This document shows positions 39,303-53,045 of a DNA stretch of 64,000 bases, piece after piece. Origin of the DNA: Diplolepis rosae (taxonomy: Eukaryota; Arthropoda; Insecta; Hymenoptera; Diplolepididae); NCBI GenBank assembly GCA_030998225.1, contig JAPYXD010000484.1, forward strand, positions 6,324,001-6,388,000. The letters run 5' to 3'. The notes beneath the pieces are model-generated. The model did no database searches. It saw only the letters and a list, made by a program, of their open reading frames with translations, and was not told where the DNA came from. Both the position numbers and the translations under genes were made by a program. Every line of letters begins with the position of its first letter. Position 1 is the stretch's first letter.

Positions 39303-40100
39303 GGACGTTTACTTACCAATAATGCCCCAACGCTTTTCACTCTCGAATCGCAGTACCAATCGCAAAGAGCTTTTGTTTATGTAGAAAAGAATGAATAATC
39401 TCATGCAGAGAAAAAAAGAAGGCTCGAGGAAACAGGTATTAAGGTAATATAATGAATAAAGCGATCACTGGAGATGTAAACTTTCATGAAATTAAACAAT
39501 TGATAGATTCCATGAAATCTGTGAAATATTTATCGTTTTTCTTATTTTTATTGGGATGCAAAAGTAGAAGGAGATATTGGCAGGAATATATAGGCTAATG
39601 TAAATCCTCCATGTTCTTTATATTAGAATTCGGCCAATTGTCATTGCTATGTTGAATTTATAATTATGTGTGTATACGTGTACAATGTCTCGAAGATACT
39701 GTGGCTCTTAAGAAGCTTAACAATAGATGTAAATACAATAATACATTATTTGACTTATGCACAATTTTGATACTAAATTTGCTCAAAATATAAACGAAGA
39801 GTGCTTCATTAAATTTAGCAAGAAAAATACTGTTTTCATTCTTCTATTTAAAATACTATTAGATTCCAATAAAAAGTATATGAATATCAAAGGCAGACGT
39901 ATTAGAATGAAATATTTCACCTTTTACATCTCTGGCGACTTCGCGACTGCGTGCAAAGATATGCCAGGTTTCCTTCAAACGAACCTACCTATCTTTCCAA
40001 AAAAAGGTACGACGACTATCGATGCGATATTTGATGGACAGTTGTGCCTCGCCAAAAAGGTTCTCATAGTGCTTGGTCTATTAGAGCAATAAAATAGTTT
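39303..40100 (+). other. probable 3' UTR of the channel gene
   Basis: AATAAA occurs at 39455-39460, about 155 bases after the stop, and could direct polyadenylation. The rest is AT-rich. An open frame of 111 codons at 39757-40092 is not recognised; with its UTR position and AT-driven composition I do not call it a gene. Confidence 0.45.
39455..39460 (+). terminator. candidate polyadenylation signal AATAAA
   Basis: The first AATAAA after the channel stop codon. Other AATAAA-like sites lie further downstream, so the true 3' end is uncertain. Confidence 0.35.
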
Positions 40101-41515
40101 TTTCTCTCTATCGGACAAGTGCGATTAACTGACGAAAGCAAATGTACTATCTTTATTTGTGATATATATTATATTGATTTAGTACGTGTATTTGTGAATG
40201 TCGAGTTGAACTTATAGCTTGTCAAAACTCGGATCGTCCAATTATAGGGATTTCGAGTGAAATATACGAATGTCTTCTAAAACTATCTTGCTCGTCAATC
40301 GATCGCTTAGTTTCGCATATATACTTTCAATCCCATGAAAATCGCCTTTCTCCAAAAAATTACTCTTCCTATAAACGAATAACAATATTAGTATAATATT
40401 GTGAATAGAGTTTGAACAGAGTGATCAATTGTCTTTTATCTTAGGAATGAAAGTCTAATGAAAAGACGAAAAAATAGGAGACAACTATTGTGATTTGACG
40501 GTGACACTATCTTAAAAATCGTGTACGAAAGTTGTGAAAACGACTGTATGTTCCAGAGCACAATAGAAGTAAGCTGATATTTAGAAAGAAGGATACACTC
40601 ACGCCACACTACTGAAACAACTTTTCCATTGAAGAAACATTTTACAATTTGTACATATGAACTATAGTTACTAAAAATTGTATGATTAGCAACATACAAC
40701 TCAAGAAATACTGATTTATAATGTGTATCATGCGATATTTTGCGTAAGATGATTTTGAAACAATCTGATACAGTGACTAATTAGATATTGTATTTTGCAA
40801 TTTTCCGCCCGAAGAATATTATGTTCCTGAATTGGAAAAGTTTGAGCTTTAAAAAAAGTGAATTTCTGTTAAATTATTAATTATGAAACTAATTAGATGA
40901 TTGTGACTTGTGAAAATGTTGACATTAAAACTTTCCGTATTTTTCCGAATTATATTGATTAATTTTTTCAATTATGTTACACATTTAAAACTATGTTAAA
41001 GCTATTGTAACGAAACTTGAATTGCTGAATCGGATTATTACAAAACATCTCATATGAGCAAATTGTGTGGACGAAGAAATTCCTATTCTCAAATTCCCCA
41101 CTTCCACATTTTAATAAAACAGCTTTATCATTGTCAGGTCATAACAAGAATACTTTTTGGTGAAAAGTCTCGTATCCGTATAAATACAGTAGATTTTCGC
41201 GAAAATATCACGCAGTCAAAACTTAACGATAAATTTAATAATACTTTTCGATAAGAAATTTAACAATAATTTATGTATTTTTATTAACATGGAAGAATTA
41301 AATCTTATTCTTCAAAGTTTTCTCATAAAAATACTCTCCAAATGGAATTGAGCCACTGTAACTAAATTTTTAGGCATTTTAGATCCACTTTTCTATTTAT
41401 TAATTAAAAAACTATTAGAGAATTTCGACTGCGCGGTGAATTCTCACGTAATTGAAAAGTTTTTGGAGTCGCTCTGAGAAAACCAGATTTAGTCGCTTTT
41501 CCAGTGCTCTCAGAT
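40101..41515. other. 3' flank, no gene
   Basis: AT-rich with short random frames only. Confidence 0.4.
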
Positions 41516-41717
41516 CGTGGATGGAATTTACCCCTTCCACTCTGCCATTTTATTGAAAAAAAAAAAAAAAATTCAAGTAAGGTTTTGAGAAATTTTTGAA
41601 TTATATTACTTTTTTAAGTTGTTCTTTAATTATATTAAAAGGTTTTCTCAAATTATAGTTGAAAAATTGCTTCTTTGTAATAAAATGTTAAAGTGGAGGG
41701 GGTAAATTCCATCCACG
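41516..41717. mobile_element. 202-bp MITE with 25-bp TIRs
   Basis: CGTGGATGGAATTTACCCCT (41516 on, arm to 41540) is mirrored by AGGGGGTAAATTCCATCCAC (arm 41693-41717) with a single difference. AT flanks both sides and the interior is AT-rich. Near-identical arms suggest a relatively young copy. Confidence 0.75.
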
Positions 41718-43180
41718 ATATAAGAGTACTGCGCTTTTCCCTAAACTCGAATTCATCCTAAATATTCCATTAGTTCCACGTTCCATTCAACTAATACCTC
41801 AAGTCTCTGTAAGGCCAAAGAAAACGAGATGTTTTCTGCATCTTCATTACCACAAATTAATGAAAAAATATCCTTTGTAATATAGTAGGATAGATATAAT
41901 GAATTATTATCGTCCTATTCGAATGGACTTTGTACGATACCGCCACCGATTACGAACTATGCGATTGCGTCTGTAAGATTTTAAAAAGTAGCATTTGTTG
42001 ATAAATACTTTTTTTGCTTAATGAATGAACATATAATGTCTGCTTCAATTTTGCAAGATTTGCTCATGATGACATGTCGTCAAATTACGTAATATTTAAA
42101 ATTTTAGAATATATTCCAGATATAAAATTACAGGATATGAATCATTTTAATAATATTGGTTTCTCATAAAAAAATTGATTTATAAAATCTGAAATTATTT
42201 TTAAGCCAAAGATAAGCATCTGATGGAATTAAAAAAAATTAATGTTAACTACATTGGCATGAGGAGAAATTATCCAAATCTGCCCGAATAATAAAAAACG
42301 TGGAATTAAAACTGACAGCTGGATCTGCCCATGATATAATAACGAAATTCCTGGAAATACTTAACTGAATGTTTAATCTTTAATTAAGTAATATTTCTGA
42401 AAGAAGGTGACTGTCGTATTAAATTATCGAAATTGTACTCTTCGACTATTTGTTAAAAAGCTTTCGTAAAAATTTTGTATTATACATTTAACTGAACTTT
42501 GCAATGTTTTTTATCATCTTCTTCTCAACTTACTCTATAAAACAAAATTCAGGAATAATAAAAGTTTATAAAAAATGTAAGTTTTGTTATTATCATTTTT
42601 TACTTAAAAAGTTCCATCAGAAATGAATAAGATATTTAATTTTTCGTTGCAGAAAAACATTGCAAGCCTCGGTCAGATTATTATATATCGTCTTGTTACG
42701 CTAATCTAATTGAAAATATTGTATATTGCTTTCCTTATTTCTCATTCATAAATATATTAATATTATTCAAGATATAAATGTAAATAAAAGTGTCATTATG
42801 GGGTTTTTAAAATGTAACTTAAATTTTTAATTTCGAACCAACATTTTAGTTTTTATTTCTTTTTTACAGAGAAGTTACAGTAAAGCCTACTTTAGGCCCA
42901 GAATAAAAAATGTAAAAAACCCCAATGAGCACAGCGAGTTGAATTCACATATATATAATGTTCAGAAAAGACATTGCCTAATGCTGATGCCTAATGTTTG
43001 ATTTGTTTACATGTACTAACTAGCACGATTTTTTATCAACTATGGGACAAAAATGCTACTGTGTCAATAAAGTCTAAGACCTTAGGTCAAGATAAAAAAT
43101 TCATTTTCGAATGTAAAATGAACATTGTTTATCACCAATGAATTTTGTTATAGCAATTAATTTACTTGTTTTCCTATGGG
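41718..43180. other. no gene
   Basis: AT-rich intergenic sequence without recognised features. Confidence 0.4.
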
Positions 43181-43576
43181 CCCTGACGGACCTAGTCCAG
43201 TGAATGACCGTTCACTAACCGTTCACTGACCATTGGCTAACCTTGTAATAATATGAATAAGAAGATCATAAAAGACATTCAAATTGTTTGAGTTATGATT
43301 CTGCGGTACATTTTGAGTTTGAAGGTATCGAAATTAATACAATAATTTTATTTTTTAGCGTTAAAAACTAAAAAAACATAATACCTGTCATTGAAGGCAG
43401 TGCAGTGGTTCACCATATGCGAAACGTCTCGACCACTTAATTTTTAACGCTGAAAATGAAATTATTGTATACACTTTGATACCTTCAAACGCAAAATGTA
43501 CCGCAGAATTATAATTAAAACATTTTGAATGTCTTTTCTGCTCCTCTTATACATATTATTACAAGGTCCGCCAGGG
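43181..43576. mobile_element. foldback element, second copy of the 29209-29914 family
   Basis: CCCTGACGGACCTAG and CAAGGTCCGCCAGGG are inverted ends. GTTCACTGACC words replace the TCTCTGACC words of the other copy. GCGTTAAAAACTAAAAAAAC, AATACAATAATTTTATTTTT and CATTGAAGGCAGTGCAGTGG match the core of 29209-29914. Confidence 0.65.
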
Positions 43577-43750
43577 GGGTCGATTTGAAAGATGAACTTC
43601 TTCGTATTTTCAGTATTACTGTAAGTATAATTAATTCTGATATTTCAGAAACTCAATGAATACTTGTTGAATTATCTATATTAAAGAAAAAATACATCAA
43701 AGGTTCAAGTTAAGAGAAATCAACTGTTTACTCAACAATTGGTACTCTTA
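43577..43750. other. short AT-rich spacer
   Basis: Nothing recognised. Confidence 0.35.
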
Positions 43751-44221
43751 CACTGTTAGAAATGTTCGGAAATTTGAAAAACTTTTATGTTACAAAAGTA
43801 ACGTAAAATTTGACGATATTTATGATGTTTTTAAGTAAATGTATCTTAAAATTCCGAAAATTGTACTGGATTTTCTGAAATTTTTCTAAATATTACGAAA
43901 CTTGACTGAATTTTCATAAAATCTATCTTAAAACTACCAAACTGTAACAGAATTTTTATAAAATTTAACATAAAATTACGAAACTGCAACCAAATTTTCA
44001 GTTACCCAACTGTAAAATTATTCCTGTTACAAGTTTCAGAATTTCCAGATACAAGTATCAGAATATTCAACACTTTGTTACTGAAAATTAAGAAATTATT
44101 TCTTAAATTTACTAAAAAGCAATTGAATTTTCTGAAATTCTATCTTAATTTTACAAAACTGTAACTGAATAAAACTCCAGTCACGTGTTTCGAGAAATAA
44201 CGGTAGAAATTTCTAACTGTG
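43751..44221. mobile_element. 471-bp MITE, CACTGTTAGAAAT ends, TA duplication
   Basis: CACTGTTAGAAAT at 43751 and ATTTCTAACTGTG ending 44221 are inverted with one mismatch; TA flanks both. The inside is a degenerate tandem of about 45-60 bp units (TTACGAAACTGTAACTGAATTT-like, TTTCATAAAATTTA). Tips resemble the CACTGAGAGAAA MITEs. Confidence 0.7.
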
Positions 44222-45326
44222 TACTTTACCTTCTTGTAATATAGAATGAACAGTCATTACGTCTTAAGGTAGTACTTACGGTTGAACGATTTTGACAGTA
44301 TATGGATTAAATTTTGGATATACGTTGTTTGAAAATTCATTAATCCACGCTGAAAATTTCACTCCCTTTTATCGTGTAGATTTTGAGAAAAGAAATGTTG
44401 AAATTCCCATGGCTCTTATGAAGAATGGAATATTTTTGCTTTTACAAGGAAAAAAATTTGACTAGGCGACCGAGCGAATCAAGAATTTAATGAACTTAAA
44501 GAATCTATATAACTAGATTATGTGGTACTTTTAGTTACATCCTATAAACTTTTAGACTAAAAATAGGATTTGTCACGAAGTTTCTAAATAAGAAAAATTA
44601 CTTTTCTTGTTAAATTGAGTATAGTTTTTATAATTGAAAATTAACGAAAGACAGATGGAATGGGAATAAAAATTCTTATTGTAGTCACTTGTTCGTCTGG
44701 TATCATGAAAGTGAATATCGCTGTTCTAACTAAATTAAATTTAGAAGCCATAGATTTGTTGCTAATCTACTATTTCTCATTATTTGAACTAAGATATATT
44801 TTTGCACGAACTATTTCCAATTTATTGTTAGATAAACACTGTATTAAATTGAATCTTGTCATCAAGGCTTATATTATTTAGTACAATACTTTTAAAGTGT
44901 TTAAAAGTCTAAATTAACCTCAAACTGTCATTTGACGTCACTTTTGCTATATTTGTTATCAGGTAGCAGTTACTTCTTATATCTCTGTTCCAGCTATACT
45001 ATAATGTCTGGATCGAACAAATGATATCGCTGAAACCGTTAAATTGATCAAATATATTTACTTTAGCTGATTCAAAAATCTTCTTACATTCACTTGCTCG
45101 TTTCCAACTAAATGTTTAGCTGTAACAAGGATTAACTTCCCTGTCACAGCTGCACTTTTTTCCGTGTAGATACCAATTGCTCATCACGTTTTCGATGAAA
45201 AAATTAGTCCGCACAACTCTAATTATTAGGATTAATATCTAATTTTTATGGAATTATTCCCCGTTTAGTTTTTTAGAAATATGCGGTTATAATACAAAAT
45301 TGGCAATTCCCCCTTAGAATCGTTAC
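44222..45326. other. no gene; 46-bp repeat at 44475-44521
   Basis: CTATATAACTAGATTATGTG and its surroundings are the inverse of 4032-4077. TTTTTTCCGTG followed by TA at 45158-45170 looks like the right tip of a CAC-type MITE whose left partner I could not find. Confidence 0.4.
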
Positions 45327-45853
45327 TTGACATTTAGGTTTGGCAACGTCGCATACTCCATGTATCTCCATCGACGCACAGAATCATACATATGCTAAAT
45401 ACATCTGAATAAATCATATATATATAGTCCGATGCACGTCGACATACATAAACAGCTGATTTATGTCGACACGTCAAAGGCAATTGCGAACAGAGTAATG
45501 GCGGGAAAAAGAAAAAATTCAAATTATTTGCTTGCATAAGTTTGTTTCAATATTGCAATTGTATATAATCAATAATCTACAAGAATTTATTCTTCATAGT
45601 TGACAACTTTTCGATTATAATTTTGATTGTCCTTTGAAACGTACGATTTCTGACATTTTATTTTACGGTACTTTTGAAAAGCTTTTGTTGTGGGTTTTAT
45701 TATTTTTTGGTTGGGTTAAATGCAGTTCATAAACACACAACATTTTGAAATACGCAAATACGTGATAGGCCACAATGGTCATACAGCATGAACAACTCAA
45801 AGCTGTCTGCTGTGTGCCGACTATGCGCGACGTTGCCAGATCTAAATATCACT
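45327..45853. mobile_element. ~530-bp inverted-repeat element
   Basis: TTGACATTTAGGTTTGGCAA then CGTCGCATA on the left is mirrored by TATGCGCGACGTTGCCAGAT then CTAAATATCA on the right, about 80-85 % matched over 27 bases. Non-coding interior. Confidence 0.5.
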
Positions 45854-48800
45854 TAACATTATCTGAGCGCTATAACGTTAGTTGCGCAAAGAAGAGACCT
45901 GCAGCTAACTTCAATTACTTTCCAAGTGTAAATACTACCTTGAGAAGCTAAATTAAATGAATCATAAGCATAAACTCTGCCTTTTGCCTCGTTTTTAAGG
46001 TTATTTTTTGTTTCATTTTTAAGTTTGGTCATTGAACTTGTACATTTTTTTTGTAGCGAACTATAAAGTCAAATATTGTTGACCCCGTTGAGGGCCTAGC
46101 TGGTGTCTTCTATTTTGTAAATTGTTTATATGTTCAACATCCAAAAAAAAGGTTGACAATGCTATTTCATGTTAAAAACAATCTTTGGAACATTTAATAT
46201 CAATATAATCTTCGTTTTTGAGATTTTTTTCATTTCCAAGTTTGATGATTGGGCTTAGAAACTTTTTTGTGTCGAACTGTAGCTGCAAATTTTTGGTTTC
46301 TTCTCGACGATATTTTATCATATTTTTCATGTTAAGTTCCAACTTCAGTAATGCAGTGAATTAAAAGCTTCTATAACTTTGTAAATAAACATTTACACAT
46401 GAGGCTTCTTTTCAAGGATAGATTAACCGTTCAATCAGTTGATTAAACGCGTTTCTGCGCCACATTTCAACGTTTATACGATTTTTAAAGTCAATTCAAC
46501 TCTCTGTATTAATTGGGAGGATTTTTTAACGAAAATAATGCTTTCCATTCTTTGCTCTGACCCTTTCATTATTTATTCATCGATATTAAAATAAATAGGA
46601 AAGGAGAAAAAAGTGGTTCATTGTGACCCGTCCATGAAAAGTAGGTAATACGGTATTCTCAATAGATATAAAAAGCTTTTCAGAAAAAATATCGATCGAT
46701 AAAAGGTTAATAAGATCTTCTGATATCCTTGGGACAAAAGATTATTTTAGTTCATCCTACAGCATATCTCAAAATATGTTAATGAAATTGTAATTGTTAA
46801 TTAATCGATTGATCACACAAAATAGTTCCAGAAATGATTACTTAACTTCAAGTGTAATTCTATTGATTTTTAATTTTTACCATGTTGTATTAAATTAATC
46901 AAATAATTGCTGTGATGAAAAGTGATTTGCAAAATTGACATACTTGTTTTTGATGAATAAAATAAAAGTACATTTTGAACTTAATTGAAAGAATTTTCGC
47001 GCAATATGCATGAGTATAAATGGCTATAATGTTGAGTGCAATAACACATATATTTATTGTAATAAGCTTTAAGCGCTAACTGAGTGTAAACAACAATGTG
47101 AACAACATGGACACACACACTGCACAATTTTTGTTATATTTTACTATAAAATATTTGTAATATAGCGTACCTATCCCTGAAAATTTTAATTTTTTTGTGC
47201 CTCAATGTATCAGATTTATTCTGAGTAGAAAAAAATGAAAGCGTAAGGGAATGTATAATTGGATTGCCTTTATTCTTAAAAATTAATTGTCAAAATAGAT
47301 AGTACTTCCGAGACACCTTGTAATTTGGTGAATCAATTTCTGTAGAAAAAGGATTATACGCTTTACTAAGAAAGCAGTTTCAAATAGAATTTAACTTTAT
47401 TCTATTGTTCGTTGATGTTTTATTGTTCTGCTGGCTAATAGATATCAACCTAATATCAGTATGTCGCAGTCGCAAAGGTATGCGAATCGTATAAACTTAT
47501 ACATTTAAATCATCAACGATTCTTCGACCAATGCTGCGTTCCCAATGTCACATTAAACAAAAGAAAATAAGAAAGTAAAAATAAAAAAAAATTAGTAGGC
47601 AAAATTTTTTAACCGTAGATTGGCAGTCAAAATCGAAGACGTGCAAAATTGAAGGAATTTACATTTACCACTATGTGTATTATATTATTATAATAATTTA
47701 GGTTTTAATTTTGCTACTTTAAAGTATATTTAAAATTTTTAGTTTTTTCGTTATTTGACAATCGCAGAAACCACAATTTTTATCGAGTAGAGGCTATTAA
47801 AAATTTTGTAATTATAAAGAAACAATAGTATTTTAGAATTATAATTTAGTTTTTTGATGGAGATCAACCAATTTTGCACGATCTAATGTACAAGAGCCGT
47901 AAATAATTAAAATAACGGCGAATAAGTACACGTGCATTTGCAGATAAACTTAAACTTCCAGCATTTTTAACTTTATATTAGTAAATAACAGAGACGGTAT
48001 AATATTATATATAAACAAGTAACTTATGTAAACAATAATATTTGTAATAGATGTAAATTTACTTCTGAGATAAATGAGGGTATGGGAATGAAGGGAGGTA
48101 AAGATATCTAAAAAAGACAACAATTTTGCTATTATTGTTATAATCTAAGTGTGATGCATAGTCACAAATTTAAAAATTAACTTATCGACTAATTAATTAA
48201 ATTGAATTCGAGCATCGAAGTTATGACAAAGTTATAAGCATTTAACACTTATTTCTACGTCTCATGTTTTATTGAATAAATCTAAAGGAGCCAAAAACAA
48301 TTTCAATTGTAATGGAATTCTTTCCCTCATGGAAGCAATTTTTTAATAAAAACGAATCACTATCATGCGTGTCGATTTTATTTTGCGGAACAAAGTGGAA
48401 GTTAGATAATTATAGGAAGGCGTGTTATTTTTCTGAACATTTTTCATCATAAATAAAGAAAATGCAAATTAAAGTTACCTGATTGGCTTGGTAAGGACGT
48501 ATCAGAAATCACAATTATTTTCGTTTTATATAGTCTTATTGTTGAAGGCTATTGAATCAGGATTGTATGAACAGATCAGGATAACACATATCTATTGTTT
48601 ACAATGACAATTATAATATTTGAAAACATATAATATGGATGATCTTTCTATGTGGAAAAATGTTGCATCTACCTTTGCTATTATCATATTGATCATCGTT
48701 TCAGAAGAACACTCTCGTTTGAAAGAGTTGCAATAAAATTTTCAAAATTACGTTTTTAAGTTTAAAATGTAAATTGTCATTAACTATACAAAATAATTAA

Positions 48801-49238
48801 ATAAAAAATACTTGTTTATAAAATATCCATAAACAGTCAATTGCATTCAACAGCATTTTCCATCAATGAAAGTAAAGTAATCAAAGTTAATGCCAAACGA
48901 GTCGCTCAGGAAGAAAATCCATGGATTTATGTTTGTTTTCCGAGTTTGCCTGCGCAGTTATATATACGCAACATACCGTCACGTATATACCAACTCTTAA
49001 TTGGATGGTAATTTGTAAATTATGTACTAATGGACTTCCTAATTATACGCTGGTATTATAATAATACATGTGTTCTGCCACAATAAAGCAGTTTTTTAAA
49101 GTAAAATTAAATATTTATTCTGGAACCTTTTTTCCTAATCCACATATTTTTGTGAACAAATTTTATCATGGAGGTTGTCACAACGAGTGAGGTGAGGTAA
49201 AAGACTTTCTAAAATAAAATAAAATATTATACAATAAG
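45854..49238. other. long AT-rich intergenic stretch, no gene
   Basis: More than 3.3 kb without a supported frame, RNA gene or clear repeat. Only AT-rich simple sequence, such as (CA)n at 47112-47120, is visible. Confidence 0.4.
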
Positions 49239-51429
49239 GTAAACGTACCAATATGTGAACATGTACTAGTTTGTGGACACTTGTTCATATTTTTCTCCAT
49301 TAATATGTCAAATGATAAAAAACCTTACGATAATCTTTATAAACATTATCCTGGAATAATAAGAAATAAGATTGATAAGAGTTGTGGGTGTTGAATTTAT
49401 ATATTTTAAAAATAAACCGGCATTTTTCATGCGAGTGTCACTGTCAGCATAGTGGTAGCAATTAAATCACTTTCATCTTAGTAGAAACTGTTTTGACAGT
49501 AGACTTACATTTTTTTATGGGAAACGCACAAAAATCAAGGTAAGTTAGTAAAAAAAGGTTTTAATAAATCAAGGATGTTTATATTTTACACGAGCGTCGC
49601 TGAAAAGTCTTAATTTCTTATAATTTATTGCTAAATACATGGTATATCACGGATTCAAATCAATATGCTATAGAATTAGTAACATATTTATTGGTTCTTG
49701 CAGTATATTTTTATGAATTCATAGTATACATGCTTTTGGAAAAAAATTCTTTTGATTCAATATTATTTTTTTCTCAGTGCATTGTAAATATCAACTAAGA
49801 ATGAAAGGAAAGGAAATAAAGGAAACACGTTCTTGGATCAAAGAACATATAAGAGAGCTCCACTTAAGCGCCACCTTTGTGCGTGGCTTATTCGGTCCTG
49901 CCTCAACGATGGAGACGAGCAACAAACCGGCCGAGAACCGTGATCGTCGATTAAAATTCAACTCAGATATGATTGAACATTTTTAATCGTATCTCGGGTA
50001 CCCATGAATATTTTTCAAGTTTTCTTGGCTTAAATTAAAGATAAGATTTTAGACTTTATGACGTATAATTTTCAGATTTTGAAAAAGAATTTCCTAGGTC
50101 ATGCAAAAAGTTGAAGTTGAGGTAGAGAATTTGAAAAAATCTTGAATTCTTTTTTTAACTCCTCACGTGCTGTATTATTTTCAGAAGGTGAAAAAAATAT
50201 TTGTTGAGTATCACTAGACGTCGAATTTCACAAGCTTTCCAACTGTATTTTTAAAAATGCCCTATCTCTTTTTTTCATCGAGATAGTATGGTTGAAAGTC
50301 AGAAGTGATTTTTAATAGCGATGACAAGCACCGTGCGCACAATTTCCGACGGTAGTGTACCTGTTTGTAGACAGTCATGTGAAAAAATAAATTCTAACGT
50401 GTTTTATCTCTATATTTATATTAATTCAGTAAATTAATAGTCAATTAAAGATTCTCATTTATTCATATTTATGTTAATTCAGTAAATTAATAGTCAATTA
50501 ACGATTCTCCGATTGTCAATAATTTTTTTTATCGATTATAGCCTCAAAAAGTCAGTAAAAGTCAACTTAACCTACACTGTAAAAAATTTCTGTTGTGATT
50601 TTACAATAGTGTAATGGAAGTTTATTACCAAAGCGCAATGTAATTTTACAATACATGATGTATTGTAAATTTACAAACGATGGTGGCGCTGCTCCAAAGC
50701 GATATTACAAAAGTTGTATTGTAATTCTGAAGAATTGCATTCTAAGTATTGTGATTTCCCTGTACAATACATCGATTCTTATTTTACATTACGTTTTGTT
50801 AATAAACTTCCATTAAAGTATTGTGAGATCACAAACTTTTTTAACGGTGTATTATTTATCATATGACTATTTTTCTTTTGCTCCATAAAAACATTGATTA
50901 CCGAAAATTTTCTGTTTTATCTTAATTATGTTGCATTATATTCTAATTGATTAATTTTCTTGCAAAAAACTTGTCGCTTTTCATAAAAATCTAGCATCAT
51001 CTAATACAGAAAAATTTGATATACTCCTAAACTTTATTATAAGATGTTAATTTATTAAAACAGGATGAAATTATTGATAGTGAAGTGATTGTTTCCACTA
51101 AAACATCATGCAAGTTTATGTGAATCGCGGTTAACAAAATAATTCGGAATAAAATTGAGTGTCCACAAACTTCTACATCCATTGTTCACAAACTGGTGTT
51201 GAAAAAATCTAGTGTCTACAAACTGGTGCAGCGACACTGCTTGAGAAAAAAATTCATATTAAATAATAAAAGCCTTCAAAGAAGCATATTAGTAAAAGTA
51301 TTTTTCACAAATTCAATGAACACGTATCACATGAAAATTCATTTTACATCTCAAACACGCATTGAATTTATTTTATTCCCGATCTATCATTCCAGCATGT
51401 CTTACATGTCCACAAACTGGTACGTTTAC
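49239..51429. mobile_element. 2.19-kb element with ACAAACTGGT subterminal repeats
   Basis: GTAAACGTACCAATATGTG on the left and CACAAACTGGTACGTTTAC on the right are inverted ends. The motif TGT(C/T)(C/T)ACAAACTGGT or its inverse recurs near 49269, 50362, 51163, 51185, 51213 and 51408, clustered at both ends. No transposase is recognised; a 69-codon frame at 49777-49986 is unassigned. A MITE is nested at 50575-50849. Confidence 0.6.
50575..50849. mobile_element. 275-bp MITE, CACTGTAAAAAA ends, TA duplication
   Basis: CACTGTAAAAAATTTCTG at 50575 and AACTTTTTTAACGGTG ending 50849 are imperfect inverted ends; TAATGGAAGTTTATTA and TTAATAAACTTCCATTA mirror each other inside. TA lies on both sides. 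Confidence 0.75.
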
Positions 51430-51531
51430 ATTACGTATTGAAATAAAAATTATTTATACTTTCATTCAAGTATAATATTTAGCACATAAAATTTATTTTC
51501 AGAAACGTATATTGTGGGTCGAATTTTTATA

Positions 51532-52611
51532 GACGCAAAAAATGAATTTCTGAAAATCAGAAGATATCTGATGGAATTTTAGCAAGTCGCTTGCTGATTG
51601 GTGGCTTCGTGGTGGATTTGCTGAATTTTAGCATATTGTATACTAATATAATATAGAGTGCGTTCTAAATCCCCGTGCGTTATATTCTATAAATTAGATA
51701 TTTTCGAATGAAAATTATACTTTGACCTGCTGAATTATAGTAAAAATTTCTGCATTGTAGCAGTAAACTTTCCAGACTTCAGAGTGTCGCGATCTGAGAT
51801 TTAGAATTTTGTTCATACATACATACATTGTTTATCATTTTCGCTGGCGAATTTTATTACATAATTTTATCCTTAAAAAAACTAATCGCCCCCGCTGGGG
51901 TTTGAACCTCGGACGCTTATATGACACGCCCGCATCTGAACCACTATGCTAGTCTACGCTTAGACTATCGATTCTCATAAAATAATATTATTTGCTGAAC
52001 ATTTAAATGAAATCCACACTGAATGTTAGCAAGTGATGTGCTAGGATTGTTTCTCATGCCCCCTAGAATGTTCCTAATTTTTTTACTAGGTGCGGCAGTT
52101 TTTTCCCAACACCATAGGAAAATCGTTTAATTTCCCTGAACTACTAGCACACCGAGCGTAGACACGGCAGGTGACCGTGCTCGGGATCTTTGAAGGCGAT
52201 TTTCTCGTAACGGTATTTTTTGACATTGCGGGCACAAGAAAAAGAATTTTCATCGACAAATCTCAAAAACTCAGTACATTATTCTAAGCTTATCAGTGTG
52301 GCTTCTATTTGAAACAAGCTAATTATCTTCGTTCACTGATTTTTAGCATCTTCATTTTTCTATAAAACAGAATAGAATTTGCTTGTTGACAGCAATAGCA
52401 TACTAATTTACAGGATACCGTATACTTATTTTCAGCAAGTGAAATCTAGCAATGGACTTACTCGACTTTAGCAGAAGATTTTATAAAATTTAGTACTTAT
52501 TCGCTGATGTGTAGTAATTTTTGTACCGTTTAGCCGAGTTGCTAAATTCTAAAAAGCGCTTTCTGATATTCAGAAAATAATTCTAATATTCAGAAATTCC
52601 TTTTTTCCGTG
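51532..52611. mobile_element. 1,080-bp MITE, (C/G)ACG(G/C)AAAAAA ends, TA duplication
   Basis: GACGCAAAAAATGAATTTCT on the left is mirrored by AGAAATTCCTTTTTTCCGTG on the right. TA flanks both ends (51530-51531, 52612-52613). The interior contains many TTTAGCA/GCTAAA words and an embedded tRNA-like segment. Same CAC-type tips as other MITEs here. Confidence 0.7.
51887..51962 (-). other. tRNA-like segment (A and B box), probably SINE-derived
   Basis: On the minus strand, TAGCATAGTGG fits an A box and GGTTCAAACCC fits a B box, about 33 bases apart, followed by a GCGGGGGCGA end. The 5' acceptor strand does not pair with the 3' end and the T stem has mismatches, so a functional tRNA is unlikely. 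A tRNA-derived SINE head or tRNA pseudogene is the better reading. Confidence 0.45.
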
Positions 52612-52723
52612 TATGAATTTTGGCTAAAGAGTAATGCCTCTAAGTCAATAACTTAACTAAAAATAAAGATACTCAAATAAATAAAACGCACAAATATTAA
52701 ATAATTATTCTTTTATAAATATT

Positions 52724-53045
52724 AGGTGTACAAATAAGTTTTGAGGGATTGACAAAGGGTGGTGTAACTAGTATTAAATCGCATCGATCCATCTTGTAAC
52801 TACATATATTTATGTTAAAGCGTCACCATTTTCCTCTAATAATCAGCATGTGTCATTTCGCTGAAGTGAAAACAACACGCCTTCTTTGTGCTCTAACCAT
52901 GTCAAATTTTGTGCCAATATAACAACATTTGTGGGAAGCGCTGCTTTTATGCTTTAACTTGAAGAAAAGTGCAGCTGAAGGACATCGATTGTTATGTGAA
53001 GCATACGGGGATCATGTTTCTGTAGCCATGGGTCAAGTAGCAACA
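52724..53045 (+). pseudogene. mariner 5' end and transposase N-terminal fragment
   Basis: TTAGGTGTACAAATAAGTTT at 52724 is a mariner terminal repeat. ATG 52899 opens MSNFVPI, then an in-frame TAA, then WEALLLCFNLKKSAAEGHRL and LCEAYGDHVSVA, the HTH of the mauritiana/cecropia type also seen at 55489-56196. After about 53040 the similarity stops abruptly. Confidence 0.65.

Noticed and set aside
39757..40092. 111-codon frame downstream of the channel
   Set aside because: Within the likely 3' UTR, AT-driven composition and no recognised motif.
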